Below the pieces are notes generated by a model, which had not been told where the DNA came from, made no database searches, and worked only from the letters and a program-made list of their open reading frames with translations. 27,498 nucleotides of DNA, taken from the IMG/VR virus record IMGVR_UViG_3300028735_000029, positions 1-27,498 of that record; one strand, written 5' to 3'. Origin of the DNA: a virus. This document shows, in pieces, positions 1-8,050 of the stretch; position 1 is the stretch's first letter; each line of letters begins with the position of its first letter. The position numbers were made by a program, and so were the translations under genes.

Positions 1-111
1 AAGCTTTATACCGTCTATGGTAGGCAAACTCTCCACGACCCACTTGAAGCTAAGAAGTGGGTCTGGTCTATTATATAACTTCGCTATCTGAGTTAAACCA
101 ACGTTAGCCAC
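1..111 (-). CDS. Second tail-tube-like protein, 5' part only
   Basis: The first 37 codons of a gene that runs off the low-coordinate edge. The frame is open to base 1. It begins with GTG at 111, overlapping the last 8 bases of the tail tube gene. An in-frame stop lies about ten codons upstream with no ATG between, so GTG is the only sensible start. The visible N-terminus contains LTQIAKLYNRPDPLL followed by SFKWVVESLP. This lines up with LGQIAAAVLDPMLS and FQLNFPSVP at the start of the neighbouring tube protein. I infer a tandem paralogue of the tube, possibly a specialised tube or tube-terminus subunit. The homology rests on about 30 residues, so the family call is moderate. The open frame and overlap are direct observations. 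Confidence 0.6.
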   Translation of the reverse strand, partial: MANVGLTQIAKLYNRPDPLLSFKWVVESLPTIDGIKL

Positions 112-619
112 CGCGCACTTCCCACCAGTCGTACTTAAAGGTTACAGACAGGGAAATAATGTTAGAGGCTTGACCGTCAAATGGTAGGTCGGGCAATTGA
201 GAGGGCCAGCATCCATGAATGATATAAGAACGGATAGTGTTGCCCTTTTGGTCAAAGACAGTCAATTCGCCATCACGCTGATACTCCGACTTATAAGCAC
301 CCGTTTGGGTTTCAGGGTTACGAACCATGTGACCCCAGTCCTCTAAGATTTTGCTAATCTGAGCGGACCGGTTCTCTACGTACTCAACAGTTAGGTCATG
401 ACCATAAGTTAAGTTCCCGGCATGCTCCAAGGTATGGCCAAATAGCTGAACCTCAACGTTGTTGATCGTCCAACCAGGCTTAGAAGCAGTACGGCACTGC
501 ATGAGTAGGGGCTGACTATTTGCCCCCGTGGGTACACTAGGGAAATTCAGTTGAAAGTTGTCCGATAGCATCGGATCCAATACGGCAGCTGCTATCTGAC
601 CTAAGGTAGGCTTACCCAT
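104..619 (-). CDS. Tail tube protein (T4 gp19-like)
   Basis: A 171-residue protein of typical length for contractile-tail tube subunits, which stack as rings inside the sheath and form the channel for DNA. The pattern fits the T4 gp19-like family. There is a central GHDLTVEYVENRSAQISKIL segment, then ELTVFDQKGNTIRSYIIHGC, then WPSQLPDLPFDG and a terminal strand ending in TFKYDWW. The start at 619 is set by GAGGAG eight bases upstream. The gene follows the sheath and a coiled-coil gene, which matches the sheath-then-tube order of myoviruses. Its stop overlaps the GTG start of a second tube-like gene. Confidence 0.9.
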   Translation of the reverse strand: MGKPTLGQIAAAVLDPMLSDNFQLNFPSVPTGANSQPLLMQCRTASKPGWTINNVEVQLFGHTLEHAGNLTYGHDLTVEYVENRSAQISKILEDWGHMVRNPETQTGAYKSEYQRDGELTVFDQKGNTIRSYIIHGCWPSQLPDLPFDGQASNIISLSVTFKYDWWEVRGG

Positions 620-624
620 TTCAA

Positions 625-1029
625 TTACTCCTCATTCTCTGAACTAGGCTCATCTTTTGATGCAACACCGAGGTCCGCCAATTTTTGGTTAATGTCCTCG
701 AGCTGACTCAGCAACTTAAGCTTTTTAGGGTCATTTTTATGCTTCACTTCTAGATCATCGAGCTCTTGTTTCATGGCCTCCTCTTTTTCCTCAAGAGCCA
801 TACGCTGCTCTGAAAGCTTGGCCAATTCAGCACTCAACATAGATTGTTCTTTGAACTGATTTTTGTTGATAGCGGCGATGGCTTTTGTAGTAGCCTTTAG
901 CTTATCTTTTAGAGCTTTGATTTGAGATCGGGTCTTGGCCTTGAGTTTAGCGGCCTTTTCCCTTTCAGCCTCTTTCAAAATAGCTCGAGCCTTCTTGAGC
1001 TTAGCAGGAGATGCACTTATGGATTGCAT
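625..1029 (-). CDS. Small coiled-coil protein between sheath and tube
   Basis: A 134-residue, highly charged protein. After a short N-terminus (MQSISASPAKLKKARAI) nearly the whole chain is rich in Lys, Glu, Ala and Leu with heptad-like spacing, so a long coiled coil is likely. The tail ends acidic (KDEPSSENEE). I chose the ATG at 1029 because AAGGA lies seven bases upstream and it begins just after the sheath stop; longer readings run back into the sheath gene. I recognise no family. Its place between sheath and tube suggests a tail-assembly or tail-associated protein, for example a chaperone or tape-like accessory. That role is inferred from position only. Confidence 0.75.
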   Translation of the reverse strand: MQSISASPAKLKKARAILKEAEREKAAKLKAKTRSQIKALKDKLKATTKAIAAINKNQFKEQSMLSAELAKLSEQRMALEEKEEAMKQELDDLEVKHKNDPKKLKLLSQLEDINQKLADLGVASKDEPSSENEE

Positions 1030-1039
1030 AGATTTGTCC

Positions 1040-2602
1040 TTACTGGTTAACAAACTTAGCGCCTGTCCGGTTGACAATAGCCGTAAGATGGATACGCTTG
1101 GCCGGAAGAACTGGATCCAGATAAACATCAAGGATAAGATCGCCAGCAGCTATAGTGGCAGGTGTATTATTCGTCTCATCGCAGACAACGCCGAAGGTGT
1201 AAAGACCCCGAGCATTCTGAATGGGACGTAAGAACCTCTCACACAGCTCTACGAGCTGAGCACGTAAAATGTAGTCATTGGGATCAAAGACAGAGTAAAG
1301 AGCTGCTTCACTCAGGCTTTTCTCAAGGAAAATCATCAATCGCCGTACACTTACGTTCGAGAGAGCGCTAGTCTTTGTCTGGAGCGTATCAGCACCCCAG
1401 ATCTTAATTCCCGAGCCTATGATTACTCTAGTAGCATTAATCTGATTTTCGTATAAGGCATCTCGATCACCCTGGTTGTACACCTTACGCACGCCCAGAA
1501 CATTTAGTCGACCGCGGTTCATGCCGGCAGGAGCAAACCAGAGTTCAAACTCTGAATCTGTACGGGCGTACGCACCGGCTACGTGACCACTAGGTGGAAC
1601 ATAGAGCTTAATGTCATTGTACTGGTCGAGGATTAAGTAGTCTGGAGTGTAGAGTGCCGCATAGGATGAGTCAACCATTAAAGTGTTGCGCCTATAATTG
1701 ATGGCATCTTGCGTAGACTGCTCCATCGGAGGAGTATCTAGGATAGCAACGCAGTCCATCCGAGACTCACACAACTCAGCCATTTTGATTTGAATTTCAG
1801 GCTGAGCATATCCGCCATTGATTAAGATGTTTACGTCGATAACCTCAGGGTCAGCATAGAGGTCCCATGCCTCCATTAGTTCGCTCGAAGTTGCCCTCCG
1901 AGGGTTGACACCCCCAACTAAACTTTGACTTACCAGGGTGTTGATGAACTGCCTAGTAGGGTTAGCAACAAAATCAGCCTGGTCGTAGTTTTGAGCTACC
2001 CGGATATAAGCAGATCGCTTGTTGATGTGCTCCTGGATGTTGAGCTGAACCCCGTACCCATCAATGCGGTAGTTCAAACTAACTAAAAATCGTTCCAAGG
2101 GCTGGCCATGACCTACCTGGTAAACTTCTACGTAGAAGGTTCCGTCATCTTGATTGGTATTGGGATAAATACGAACCTGAATATCATTATTCCACGCACC
2201 CGGATCAACCCCGTAGATGTGGAACAAGTCAGAAGCCTGGAACGCAGGATCCACAGTTGGATCCTCTACACCGGATACCCAAGGCTCCGCTACGTTTAAG
2301 TTATTGTTCAAGTAGATGGTACACCCTCCATACTTAGCTTGGGGGGCAACACGAGTCACATACAGACGAGATCCATGCTCTAGAAAGGCCAGTGCACAGT
2401 AGTGTAAATAACCCATGGTTGCATCGGGCTTACCAAAAAGCTCTAGGAACTGCTTAGGGCTAGTTACAAGCTGAGTAACGCCCACGGGTCCTCGATTGGA
2501 CTCACCAACTATGGCACCTATGGAAGAACTAGCCCCAGCAACACCTTGAGACAAGTCTATTTCGTTGACATAGACACCGGCACTCGGATAGGGACTTCCC
2601 AT
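1040..2602 (-). CDS. Tail sheath protein
   Basis: A 520-residue contractile tail sheath subunit. The N-terminus carries the sheath signature: YPSAGVYVNEIDLSQ, then a GAIVGESNRGPVG segment and a SPKQFLELFGKPD segment leading to FLEHGSRLYVTRV. The C-terminal domain has the conserved sheath core: a VRRLMIFLEKSLSEA helix, FDPNDYILRAQLVELCERFL, and a final block with FGVVCDETNN and YLDPVLPAKRIHL. The last of these is the region that links neighbouring subunits in known sheaths. The start at 2602 has AGGAG eight bases upstream. The protein polymerises around the tube and contracts to drive the tube into the cell. Confidence 0.96.
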   Translation of the reverse strand: MGSPYPSAGVYVNEIDLSQGVAGASSSIGAIVGESNRGPVGVTQLVTSPKQFLELFGKPDATMGYLHYCALAFLEHGSRLYVTRVAPQAKYGGCTIYLNNNLNVAEPWVSGVEDPTVDPAFQASDLFHIYGVDPGAWNNDIQVRIYPNTNQDDGTFYVEVYQVGHGQPLERFLVSLNYRIDGYGVQLNIQEHINKRSAYIRVAQNYDQADFVANPTRQFINTLVSQSLVGGVNPRRATSSELMEAWDLYADPEVIDVNILINGGYAQPEIQIKMAELCESRMDCVAILDTPPMEQSTQDAINYRRNTLMVDSSYAALYTPDYLILDQYNDIKLYVPPSGHVAGAYARTDSEFELWFAPAGMNRGRLNVLGVRKVYNQGDRDALYENQINATRVIIGSGIKIWGADTLQTKTSALSNVSVRRLMIFLEKSLSEAALYSVFDPNDYILRAQLVELCERFLRPIQNARGLYTFGVVCDETNNTPATIAAGDLILDVYLDPVLPAKRIHLTAIVNRTGAKFVNQ

Positions 2603-2656
2603 TGCAACTACTCCTAAGTATTGACCTATACAATCTAAAAATTATGGTTCAGTGTT

Positions 2657-3010
2657 TCAGGCACACAGGTAAGTTATTCGGGTATCAACCGTGCTCTTGC
2701 GAACAACTACTCGATCGAACTGACCAAAGACTATAAATAGACCAGTACAGGTGAACGAGACGCTGGTCATTTGGTTGACCAGGTCAATAATGAAATCTTC
2801 GTAGCCGTGTACCTCAACGGCTACCTGAATGTCGTCAAGTACGAGTTGATTAGGCTGAGTTAAGTTAAAATCTCCAACCCTTAGGTTGGATGTGCTAGGA
2901 ATTTTTGCAGCTATAGATTCCTTAAGATGCTTTTGCCGCAAATAAACATCGGCAAGTTCCGTTCTGAACTCAGTTACCAGTGTCTTGGCCAAAGGAAGTG
3001 TTTTAGGCAT
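2657..3010 (-). CDS. Unknown protein, possible neck or tail-completion factor
   Basis: A 117-residue protein with no family that I recognise. The first half is helical and charged (LVTEFRTELADVYLRQKHLK). The second half is strand-rich, with QLVLDDIQVAVEVHGYEDFI and a closing FGQFDRVVVRKSTVDTRI stretch. The ATG at 3010 overlaps the last codons of the upstream gene, with GAAGG eight bases before it, so the two are translationally linked. It sits between that connector candidate and the sheath, where head-to-tail connectors, tail terminators and sheath initiators usually lie. Any such role is inference. Confidence 0.75.
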   Translation of the reverse strand: MPKTLPLAKTLVTEFRTELADVYLRQKHLKESIAAKIPSTSNLRVGDFNLTQPNQLVLDDIQVAVEVHGYEDFIIDLVNQMTSVSFTCTGLFIVFGQFDRVVVRKSTVDTRITYLCA

Positions 3011-3680
3011 CAGCTAAACCTTCGATTAAAGTCGTTGTCACCACAGGATGCTCAGAGTGAACCGCCGATACGTCCCGGAAAAATCCTGCGTAAGTGTTAA
3101 CTACAAAAGACAGTGTAACCTCCATGCCACCGGGGGCAGCAGGTACCTCACTATCTGCAACTGGAATGGTAACGGACGTTGGAATCTCAAGTCGCACCTC
3201 AAGCCGCATTCCATCTTTTTCATCTTCTTCATTAGAACTACCTATAACCAGATCAAAGAACAAACAACCAACTTGACCTAGGAGTAACATGGCTTCTGCG
3301 ACCTTAATTACCCTTTCTGGGTTATTGTCAATGTACTTTAGGTCTACACTAGCTTGAACAGGAAAAATGTAACCCTTAGAAGACGTCGCTCGAGTAGCTC
3401 CTATGGTACCCATGCGGTAGCCCAAGCGCCTTACTACCTTGCCGGGTTGCAGCTCCTTCACAGCCTGCAACTCATTTATAACCATGTAGGCGTACGGATA
3501 CGTTGGAGCCTCATGCTGCTTAGTGCGCTGAAGAATACGTAGCTTAATCATCTCGCTAGTTTCAATCAAGATGTTCTTTAAGCCAAGTTCGCGCTCAAAC
3601 ACCGTGCGGACACCATACAGGCTCGTCAAGAAGAGACTGCTCTCATCTAGTTCATCTAAGAGAGTACGGGGTTTAGCCAT
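3003..3680 (-). CDS. Putative head-tail connector or tail-terminator-like structural protein
   Basis: A 225-residue protein. The N-terminus (MAKPRTLLDELDESSLF) precedes a mixed alpha/beta body with PYAYMVINELQAVKEL, RRLGYRMGTIGATRA and FPVQASVDLKYIDNNPERV. A possible second strand-rich part includes RLEVRLEIPTSVTIPV and EVTLSFVVNTYAGFF. Size, composition and position between the capsid and sheath genes resemble tail-terminator or neck proteins of myoviruses, but I see no diagnostic motif. A longer reading to 3731 would run through a terminator-like hairpin, so I prefer the ATG at 3680. That start has no good Shine-Dalgarno: CCTTAAAT directly precedes it. Confidence 0.7.
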   Translation of the reverse strand: MAKPRTLLDELDESSLFLTSLYGVRTVFERELGLKNILIETSEMIKLRILQRTKQHEAPTYPYAYMVINELQAVKELQPGKVVRRLGYRMGTIGATRATSSKGYIFPVQASVDLKYIDNNPERVIKVAEAMLLLGQVGCLFFDLVIGSSNEEDEKDGMRLEVRLEIPTSVTIPVADSEVPAAPGGMEVTLSFVVNTYAGFFRDVSAVHSEHPVVTTTLIEGLADA

Positions 3681-3687
3681 ATTTAAG

Positions 3688-3727
3688 GAAACAAAAGTGA
3701 AGAGCCCCAGGTTGTGCCCGGGGCCCT
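3688..3727 (-). terminator. Terminator-like hairpin upstream of the connector gene
   Basis: On the minus strand AGGGCCCC (3720-3727) and GGGGCTCT (3701-3708) form an 8-bp stem with one G-U pair and an 11-base loop. It is followed by TCACTTTTGTTT. It lies just past the stop of the acidic protein gene at 3739. The T-run is interrupted, so termination may be partial. It separates the capsid group from the connector and tail group. Confidence 0.55.
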
Positions 3728-3738
3728 TCATTATGTAC

Positions 3739-4158
3739 TTACTTCACCTTAATCGCGCTTTTGACGCTACTCAAGGCAGCGGGGATAATGCGCTCACCGG
3801 GGCTGTCCGGATCGACATCGTCGCTTTCGAGTTCCTCATCGGAGTCTTCAGTTGCGGCAGAAGAATCCGTGTCTTCATCTTCGTCCTCGAAATCAAAATC
3901 ATCAGCTGATAAAGATTCAGAGGTTGCCTTCATACTCTTTTTAAGTATTCGAGCAATGGACCTCAAACTTGATTTGCCGGAAGACGTAGACTCAGTCTCT
4001 TCCAAAGAGTCCTCATCGGCCATCTGATCAACTTGATTCAGAAACTCTTCCGCATCGTCAGAACTCATACTAGATGCGAATAGCGATGCCGATTTGTCAT
4101 AATCACCTTGTTGAAATGCAATTGCCGCTAAAAGGAATAGGTCACGGGAAACGTTCAT
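3739..4158 (-). CDS. Acidic Ser/Asp/Glu-rich protein downstream of the capsid gene
   Basis: A 139-residue protein of unknown family. The N-terminal third is hydrophobic and helical (RDLFLLAAIAFQQGDYDKSA), resembling a single TPR-like helix pair. A short basic helix follows (SLRSIARILKKSMKA). The rest is low complexity: runs of Asp, Glu and Ser such as DDFDFEDEDEDTDSSAATED. GAGGAG lies six bases before the ATG. It follows the major capsid gene after a perfect hairpin. The acidic, probably disordered tail resembles that of the core/scaffold-like protein at 6110-8050, so an assembly or internal-head role is possible. That is inference from composition and position. Confidence 0.75.
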   Translation of the reverse strand: MNVSRDLFLLAAIAFQQGDYDKSASLFASSMSSDDAEEFLNQVDQMADEDSLEETESTSSGKSSLRSIARILKKSMKATSESLSADDFDFEDEDEDTDSSAATEDSDEELESDDVDPDSPGERIIPAALSSVKSAIKVK

Positions 4159-4177
4159 CAGTATCTCCTCAACTAAT

Positions 4178-4200
4178 GCTGGGCCCGGTTAGGGCCCAGC
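4178..4200 (-). other. Perfect GC-rich hairpin after the major capsid gene
   Basis: GCTGGGCCC and GGGCCCAGC form a perfect 9-bp stem around a 5-base loop, 18 bases after the capsid stop. On the minus strand it is followed by ATTAGTTGAGGAG, with no T-run, so it is not a standard rho-independent terminator. It may stabilise the 3' end of the abundant capsid message or attenuate downstream expression (inference). Confidence 0.6.
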
Positions 4201-4218
4201 TAACGCTCAAGATACCGA

Positions 4219-5331
4219 CTACACCCGCTTACCCTTGGCCACGCTACGGGGGTTGGCCAGAACGAAGGAGAGCAGCTCGGAGATGAGCCAACCCTTAGTC
4301 GTATTGCCCTGGTCAGCACCGGACGTCGGAGTAGAGCGAACACCACCACGATCAGTATAGCCCGCATGGTTCTCAGGGCTTGCAATGACGTAGATCTCAC
4401 CGCGACTCAGAACCTTCTGGTTGGGCTGGCGGAACGCATCCGTAATCAGATTCATGCCCACCAACGTACCCAGGTAACCATTCAGAACCAGGTCGTACTT
4501 GCTGACCGGATCCAGGAAGGTTGCGAAGTCATTGGAACCAATCACGTCAGACCAGAAATCATTGGAGATGATAGCGTTGGTAGCAGGTAGGTTCCAATCA
4601 GTTACGGCCTGACGAATGGTGGCCAGCATCTGGGTTGTCAAGGTACCGCTGATGTAGTTCAGCGGATTGACGACACCGACAGCCATATCAGCAGCCTTCT
4701 TCCACATGCGGTCCTCACCAACCATGATGGCATCCAGGCCCTGGTTGTAGGCTTCGTCTAAGAGATCGCCTGAGACCTGCTCGATGTCCAGGTTCTCAAC
4801 GCGCAGGTTGGCCAGTATCTCGAATTCACCAGGCATGAAGACCTTAGAGCGAACCAGCTGATAGCCGATAGAGCTAGCTGAGGTAGCCACGATTGAGACA
4901 GAATCCCACGCAGGCATTGCAATGCGAGGAATCTCACCCTGCTTCAGAGTAGAGCCAACAGCGACGCGGCGTAAGAAACCTTCACGGTTACGCTGCTCTT
5001 GCAACTGCAGGGCAATTGACGCTCCCAGAGAAGCCCACTTAGCCCCAGTAGTGTCGTTATAGGCGGCGGCCAGGACTTCACGACGCTCTTGGACCATCCG
5101 GCTATACTCTTCAGAAGAGCTCAAGGCAGACTTGTACTCAGGAACAACGTCACCATTGCTAACGGACTGCATCAGCTTGGTAATTGCACCGATGAGTTCC
5201 TTCTTATCATGGGCGTTAAACTCACCATTAGAAGATAACGCCATTTGATTGGACTTGCCAAACCGCAGTTCGGACAGGGGATCACCATTTTTCAGAACCA
5301 GTTGGGCTCCAGCAAACGGATTTTTACGCAT
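4219..5331 (-). CDS. Major capsid protein
   Basis: A 370-residue protein that fits an HK97-fold major capsid subunit in length and pattern. A charged N-terminal region (about residues 1-115) has KKELIGAITKLMQ and EYSRMVQERREVLAAAYND. It is followed by a shell-forming part with GEIPRIAMPAWDSVSIVATS, VFMPGEFEILANLRVENLDI and AYNQGLDAIMVGEDRMWKKA. The later ATNAIISNDFWSDVIG, YLGTLVGMNLITDAFRQPNQ and GEIYVIASPENHAGYTDRGG pieces match the strands and P-domain order seen in capsid proteins of large phages. The start at 5331 has AGGAG eight bases upstream. Context is strong: core/scaffold-like protein, then decoration-like protein, then this gene. Confidence 0.87.
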   Translation of the reverse strand: MRKNPFAGAQLVLKNGDPLSELRFGKSNQMALSSNGEFNAHDKKELIGAITKLMQSVSNGDVVPEYKSALSSSEEYSRMVQERREVLAAAYNDTTGAKWASLGASIALQLQEQRNREGFLRRVAVGSTLKQGEIPRIAMPAWDSVSIVATSASSIGYQLVRSKVFMPGEFEILANLRVENLDIEQVSGDLLDEAYNQGLDAIMVGEDRMWKKAADMAVGVVNPLNYISGTLTTQMLATIRQAVTDWNLPATNAIISNDFWSDVIGSNDFATFLDPVSKYDLVLNGYLGTLVGMNLITDAFRQPNQKVLSRGEIYVIASPENHAGYTDRGGVRSTPTSGADQGNTTKGWLISELLSFVLANPRSVAKGKRV

Positions 5332-5377
5332 GGTCAAAACTCCTATTTTATGACTTAATACTTACCCGTTAACCGGA

Positions 5378-6058
5378 TTAAGCGACGTTAATGGACAGAA
5401 CCAGGAAGGGGCTAGCTGCCGAGGGAGTGTTCTTGACCACGACGTTAGGAATATGGTCAGTCGCATCACCCACAGTAAACGTGCCGCCTGCAGCCAGCTT
5501 GACATACATAGCACCAGACCAGTCAACAGAGGCATCAAACTTGCTGGTACCCAGCTGAGCTTCTTTCAGCACACCAGTGGTATCCACGGCGGGGATGCCA
5601 CCAGCAGGGAGGTTACCAACGATAGTTGCCGCCTCAACCACGGTAGGCTGATACATGTACTGGGCGAAAACTTCTTTGTTAGCATCACCCGCGGGCAGCT
5701 GTAGCGTGGTACCAGAGATCTGAACCTCACCAGAGCTAGGGGTAGTAGTTACAACGGTGTACTTAGTACCATCCACCTTAACCAGCAGCTGGCCCGCGAT
5801 GGGAGCACGGCTCAGCTCGAAAGCAGCCTGCGCATTGGCCCGGCCCTCGTTAACCATGGGAAGAACCGTAGGAGGAGCATTGCGAGCAAGGTTGACGCCC
5901 GCGAAAATCTCGCCAGGAACACCAGTTGAAGGCTGAACCTTGGTTACACCGTCTTCCTTGACGTAGGCCAAGGCAAAGCCTTCTTCATTCAGAACCACGC
6001 CAGTGGCGACAGGCTCGTGCTTAGTAATAACTACACGGGTTTCGCGCAGTAGTAACAT
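5378..6058 (-). CDS. Putative capsid decoration or minor head protein
   Basis: A 226-residue, beta-rich protein with few charged residues and many Val, Thr, Ala, Gly and Pro. Segments such as RETRVVITKHEPVATGVVLN and GVPGEIFAGVNLARNAPPTV, and a closing SAASPFLVLSINVA strand, suggest a compact beta-sandwich typical of virion surface proteins. AAGGAG precedes the ATG by eight bases. It lies directly upstream of the major capsid gene with a 46-base gap, where many phages encode the protein that decorates or clamps capsomers. The fold is inferred from composition and the role from position. No specific family motif was seen. Confidence 0.75.
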   Translation of the reverse strand: MLLLRETRVVITKHEPVATGVVLNEEGFALAYVKEDGVTKVQPSTGVPGEIFAGVNLARNAPPTVLPMVNEGRANAQAAFELSRAPIAGQLLVKVDGTKYTVVTTTPSSGEVQISGTTLQLPAGDANKEVFAQYMYQPTVVEAATIVGNLPAGGIPAVDTTGVLKEAQLGTSKFDASVDWSGAMYVKLAAGGTFTVGDATDHIPNVVVKNTPSAASPFLVLSINVA

Positions 6059-6109
6059 TTGTAAAACTCCTTAAAAAGATTCGAGGATAAGAATCCAAAC
6101 CGAACAAGT

Positions 6110-8050
6110 TTAACGCAAACGACGGCCGAGACTGGCCACCACGGTAGCGACTTTAGCGCCGAACCCGCTATCACCGGAGCTTTCAGACGCTTCCCCGGGT
6201 TGTTCTTGAGATGCCGCCGTATGAGCGGGCATACCCATAGAAGACAAACGCTCCTCGACGGGGTTGGGGGAACTACCCGCAGTTCCCACGTAGTTCATTT
6301 CGAGCACGGCTTTAGCCAACCCTTCTTGAACTTCAGCGGGTTTTTCGAGGATCTCACAAGCCTTAGCAAAAAGGACATTGTGATATTGGTCAGAGGAGGC
6401 CTTAAACGCATTATGGAGCAACACATCGGGGTTGCGGACCCCGGCGGAACTCAAAGCATTAAAGAGGGTCTCCTTCAAGGGATTAACTGCTCCCGTAAAG
6501 AACCCACGGGTCAAACCAACCGCAGCAGTAGCTAGAGCAGCCTTAAATCGTTCTTGGTACTCTTTCTGAGCCGAGGCCATAGCAGCACGTTCTTCAGCCA
6601 ACTTTTGGTCAATTTGCTGCTGTACATGCCGATCCAGGTTTACCCTTGATGAAAGAGCTTTGAATCCCATCTCACGAAGAGTGTTTACTACACCCACGTG
6701 CTTTGCTGAAGCCAGGACGGCCCGCCCAAAAGAGCTATCATCGAAGATGTCTTGATGCTTGGACTCGCTCTTGCGAGCCATAGCAACCGGGGTACCGGCG
6801 TAATACGCCGTCCAAACAGGAGAACCAGCTACGCTTGAGCTATACACTACGTCTAATTTGGACGGAGCGTCTTCACTACTATCATCCAGGTTGTCTAAAG
6901 CATCGACCTCAGTGTCTAAAGTTGAGTCAGATTCGGACTCGTCTCCACCATCCTCAGCCGGCATAACTTCGAGATCTGAGTTAGACTCGTCCTCCTCAGA
7001 GTCGGGATCGACTAAGGTGGAGGCACAAACAGGGCAAGCCTTAAGATCGTCAGACTCATAAATAACGTGAGCACCGCACTTAGCAGAAGAGCACACTTGG
7101 TAGTTCACTTCTACGGCACTAGCATGGATTACGCCAATGCGCTCCGCTTGATACAAGGCAATAGCTTCATCTTTAGAAGAAGCGGCCACAACCACAGGCT
7201 CGTTAGGATCTTCCTCAGATTCATCCTCCTCGGACTCGTCAGATTCATCCTCTTCGGACTCGTCAGATTCATCTTCCTCGGACTCGTCAGATTCATCTTC
7301 CTCGGACTCGTCAGATTCATCCTCCTCGGACTCGTCGCTAGATTCTGATTCACCCATCTCATCAGACTCATCAGATTCGTCTTCCTCGGACTCGCCAGAT
7401 TCATCTTCCTCGGACTCGTCAGATTCATCTTCCTCGGACTCGTCGCTAGATTCTGATTCACCCATCTCATCAGACTCGTCCTCGTCAGACTCAGACTCGT
7501 CTTCGGATTCATCATCAGACTCATCCCCATCAGACTCAGACTCAGACTCATCTTTGGATTCATCATCAGAGAGGTCATCAGAAGATTCAGACTCAGCATC
7601 AGAGTCATCAGCTTCTTCCACCTCATCCACTGACTCATCATCTTCATCGCTTTCGCTGTCCTCGGCATCGTCACATGACTGAGACACAGGTGTGGTACAC
7701 ACTGGACAATGCTTCACCAGGTCTTCGGAGTCGTAAACAACGTGGGCCCCACAACCTGCCTCGCACTTAAAGTAATTGACCTCGCGTCCTTTAGTGCTAG
7801 AGTTGGATTCAAATTCCAGCCCTTTAATTAGCTCGGGCGATTCCTCGAGGTCCAGATCACCCGTCTTGGGATTGAACAGCTCAGAAATATTGGAATTAGC
7901 GGTTGTAACGAAAGATAAGCTACGGGCTTTATCAATGTACGCAGAAACTCTTTTACCGACCGCAGCCATCTTATACCGGTTGATAGCTTCGTCTTTCGAG
8001 TTTCCAACGCTCACGATGCCGTAGAATGGCACAGCTTTGCGGTCAGACAT
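6110..8050 (-). CDS. Putative prohead core/scaffold protein with duplicated zinc modules and an acidic Ser/Asp/Glu repeat
   Basis: A 646-residue protein. A first module (about residues 15-125) has SKDEAINRYK and then EVNYFKCEAGCGAHVVYDSE with a later CPVC. A long disordered stretch of Asp, Glu and Ser follows (roughly 125-285), including repeated DESEEDES octamers. A second module repeats the first: SKDEAIALYQ, EVNYQVCSSAKCGAHVIYES, CPVC. After another acidic linker comes a helical C-terminal domain with VQQQIDQKLAEERAAMASAQ and a basic end (SLGRRLR). The start at 8050 follows AGGAG; an upstream in-frame GTG at 8095 has poor spacing. Its place before the decoration-like and capsid genes suggests a core or scaffold role like T4 gp22, but the zinc modules are not part of a standard scaffold, so the role is inferred. 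Confidence 0.75.
   Translation of the reverse strand: MSDRKAVPFYGIVSVGNSKDEAINRYKMAAVGKRVSAYIDKARSLSFVTTANSNISELFNPKTGDLDLEESPELIKGLEFESNSSTKGREVNYFKCEAGCGAHVVYDSEDLVKHCPVCTTPVSQSCDDAEDSESDEDDESVDEVEEADDSDAESESSDDLSDDESKDESESESDGDESDDESEDESESDEDESDEMGESESSDESEEDESDESEEDESGESEEDESDESDEMGESESSDESEEDESDESEEDESDESEEDESDESEEDESDESEEDESEEDPNEPVVVAASSKDEAIALYQAERIGVIHASAVEVNYQVCSSAKCGAHVIYESDDLKACPVCASTLVDPDSEEDESNSDLEVMPAEDGGDESESDSTLDTEVDALDNLDDSSEDAPSKLDVVYSSSVAGSPVWTAYYAGTPVAMARKSESKHQDIFDDSSFGRAVLASAKHVGVVNTLREMGFKALSSRVNLDRHVQQQIDQKLAEERAAMASAQKEYQERFKAALATAAVGLTRGFFTGAVNPLKETLFNALSSAGVRNPDVLLHNAFKASSDQYHNVLFAKACEILEKPAEVQEGLAKAVLEMNYVGTAGSSPNPVEERLSSMGMPAHTAASQEQPGEASESSGDSGFGAKVATVVASLGRRLR
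7218..7477 (-). repeat. 24-bp coding repeats and a 46-bp duplication
   Basis: Tandem 24-bp units encode the octamer DESEEDES. Five copies lie at about 7218-7340 and more at about 7380-7445. A 46-bp segment that includes the MGESESS codons is present as exact copies at 7324-7369 and 7432-7477, 108 bp apart. Copies differ at a few third positions. The array is in frame, so copy-number changes by slippage or recombination keep the reading frame open. Confidence 0.9.

Noticed and set aside
29-64. Inverted repeat GACCCACTT/AAGTGGGTC as a terminator after the tail tube gene
   Set aside because: No T-run follows on the minus strand and it lies inside the second tube-like reading frame.
2732-2739. 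TATAAATA, identical to the T4 late promoter box
   Set aside because: It is on the plus strand inside a minus-strand gene with no plus-strand gene downstream.
3681-3731. Longer N-terminus for the connector-like protein
   Set aside because: It would be translated through the terminator-like hairpin and has no ribosome site.
5338-5377. Short CCGTTAACCGG-type symmetry between the decoration and capsid genes
   Set aside because: Too short and without flanking features to call an operator or promoter.
7067-7348. Plus-strand frame opposite the acidic repeat
   Set aside because: It is the antisense of the 24-bp repeats and gives a repetitive FLGLVRFI-type product; the minus frame has a good ribosome site and clear domains.
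7210-7450. Regular 24-bp repeats suggesting a CRISPR-like array
   Set aside because: Units are directly tandem with no spacers and encode an in-frame acidic octamer.
7129-7674. Alternative minus-strand frame of 181 codons rich in Met, Leu, Ser
   Set aside because: It is the shifted reading of the core/scaffold-like repeat with no ribosome site and unnatural composition.
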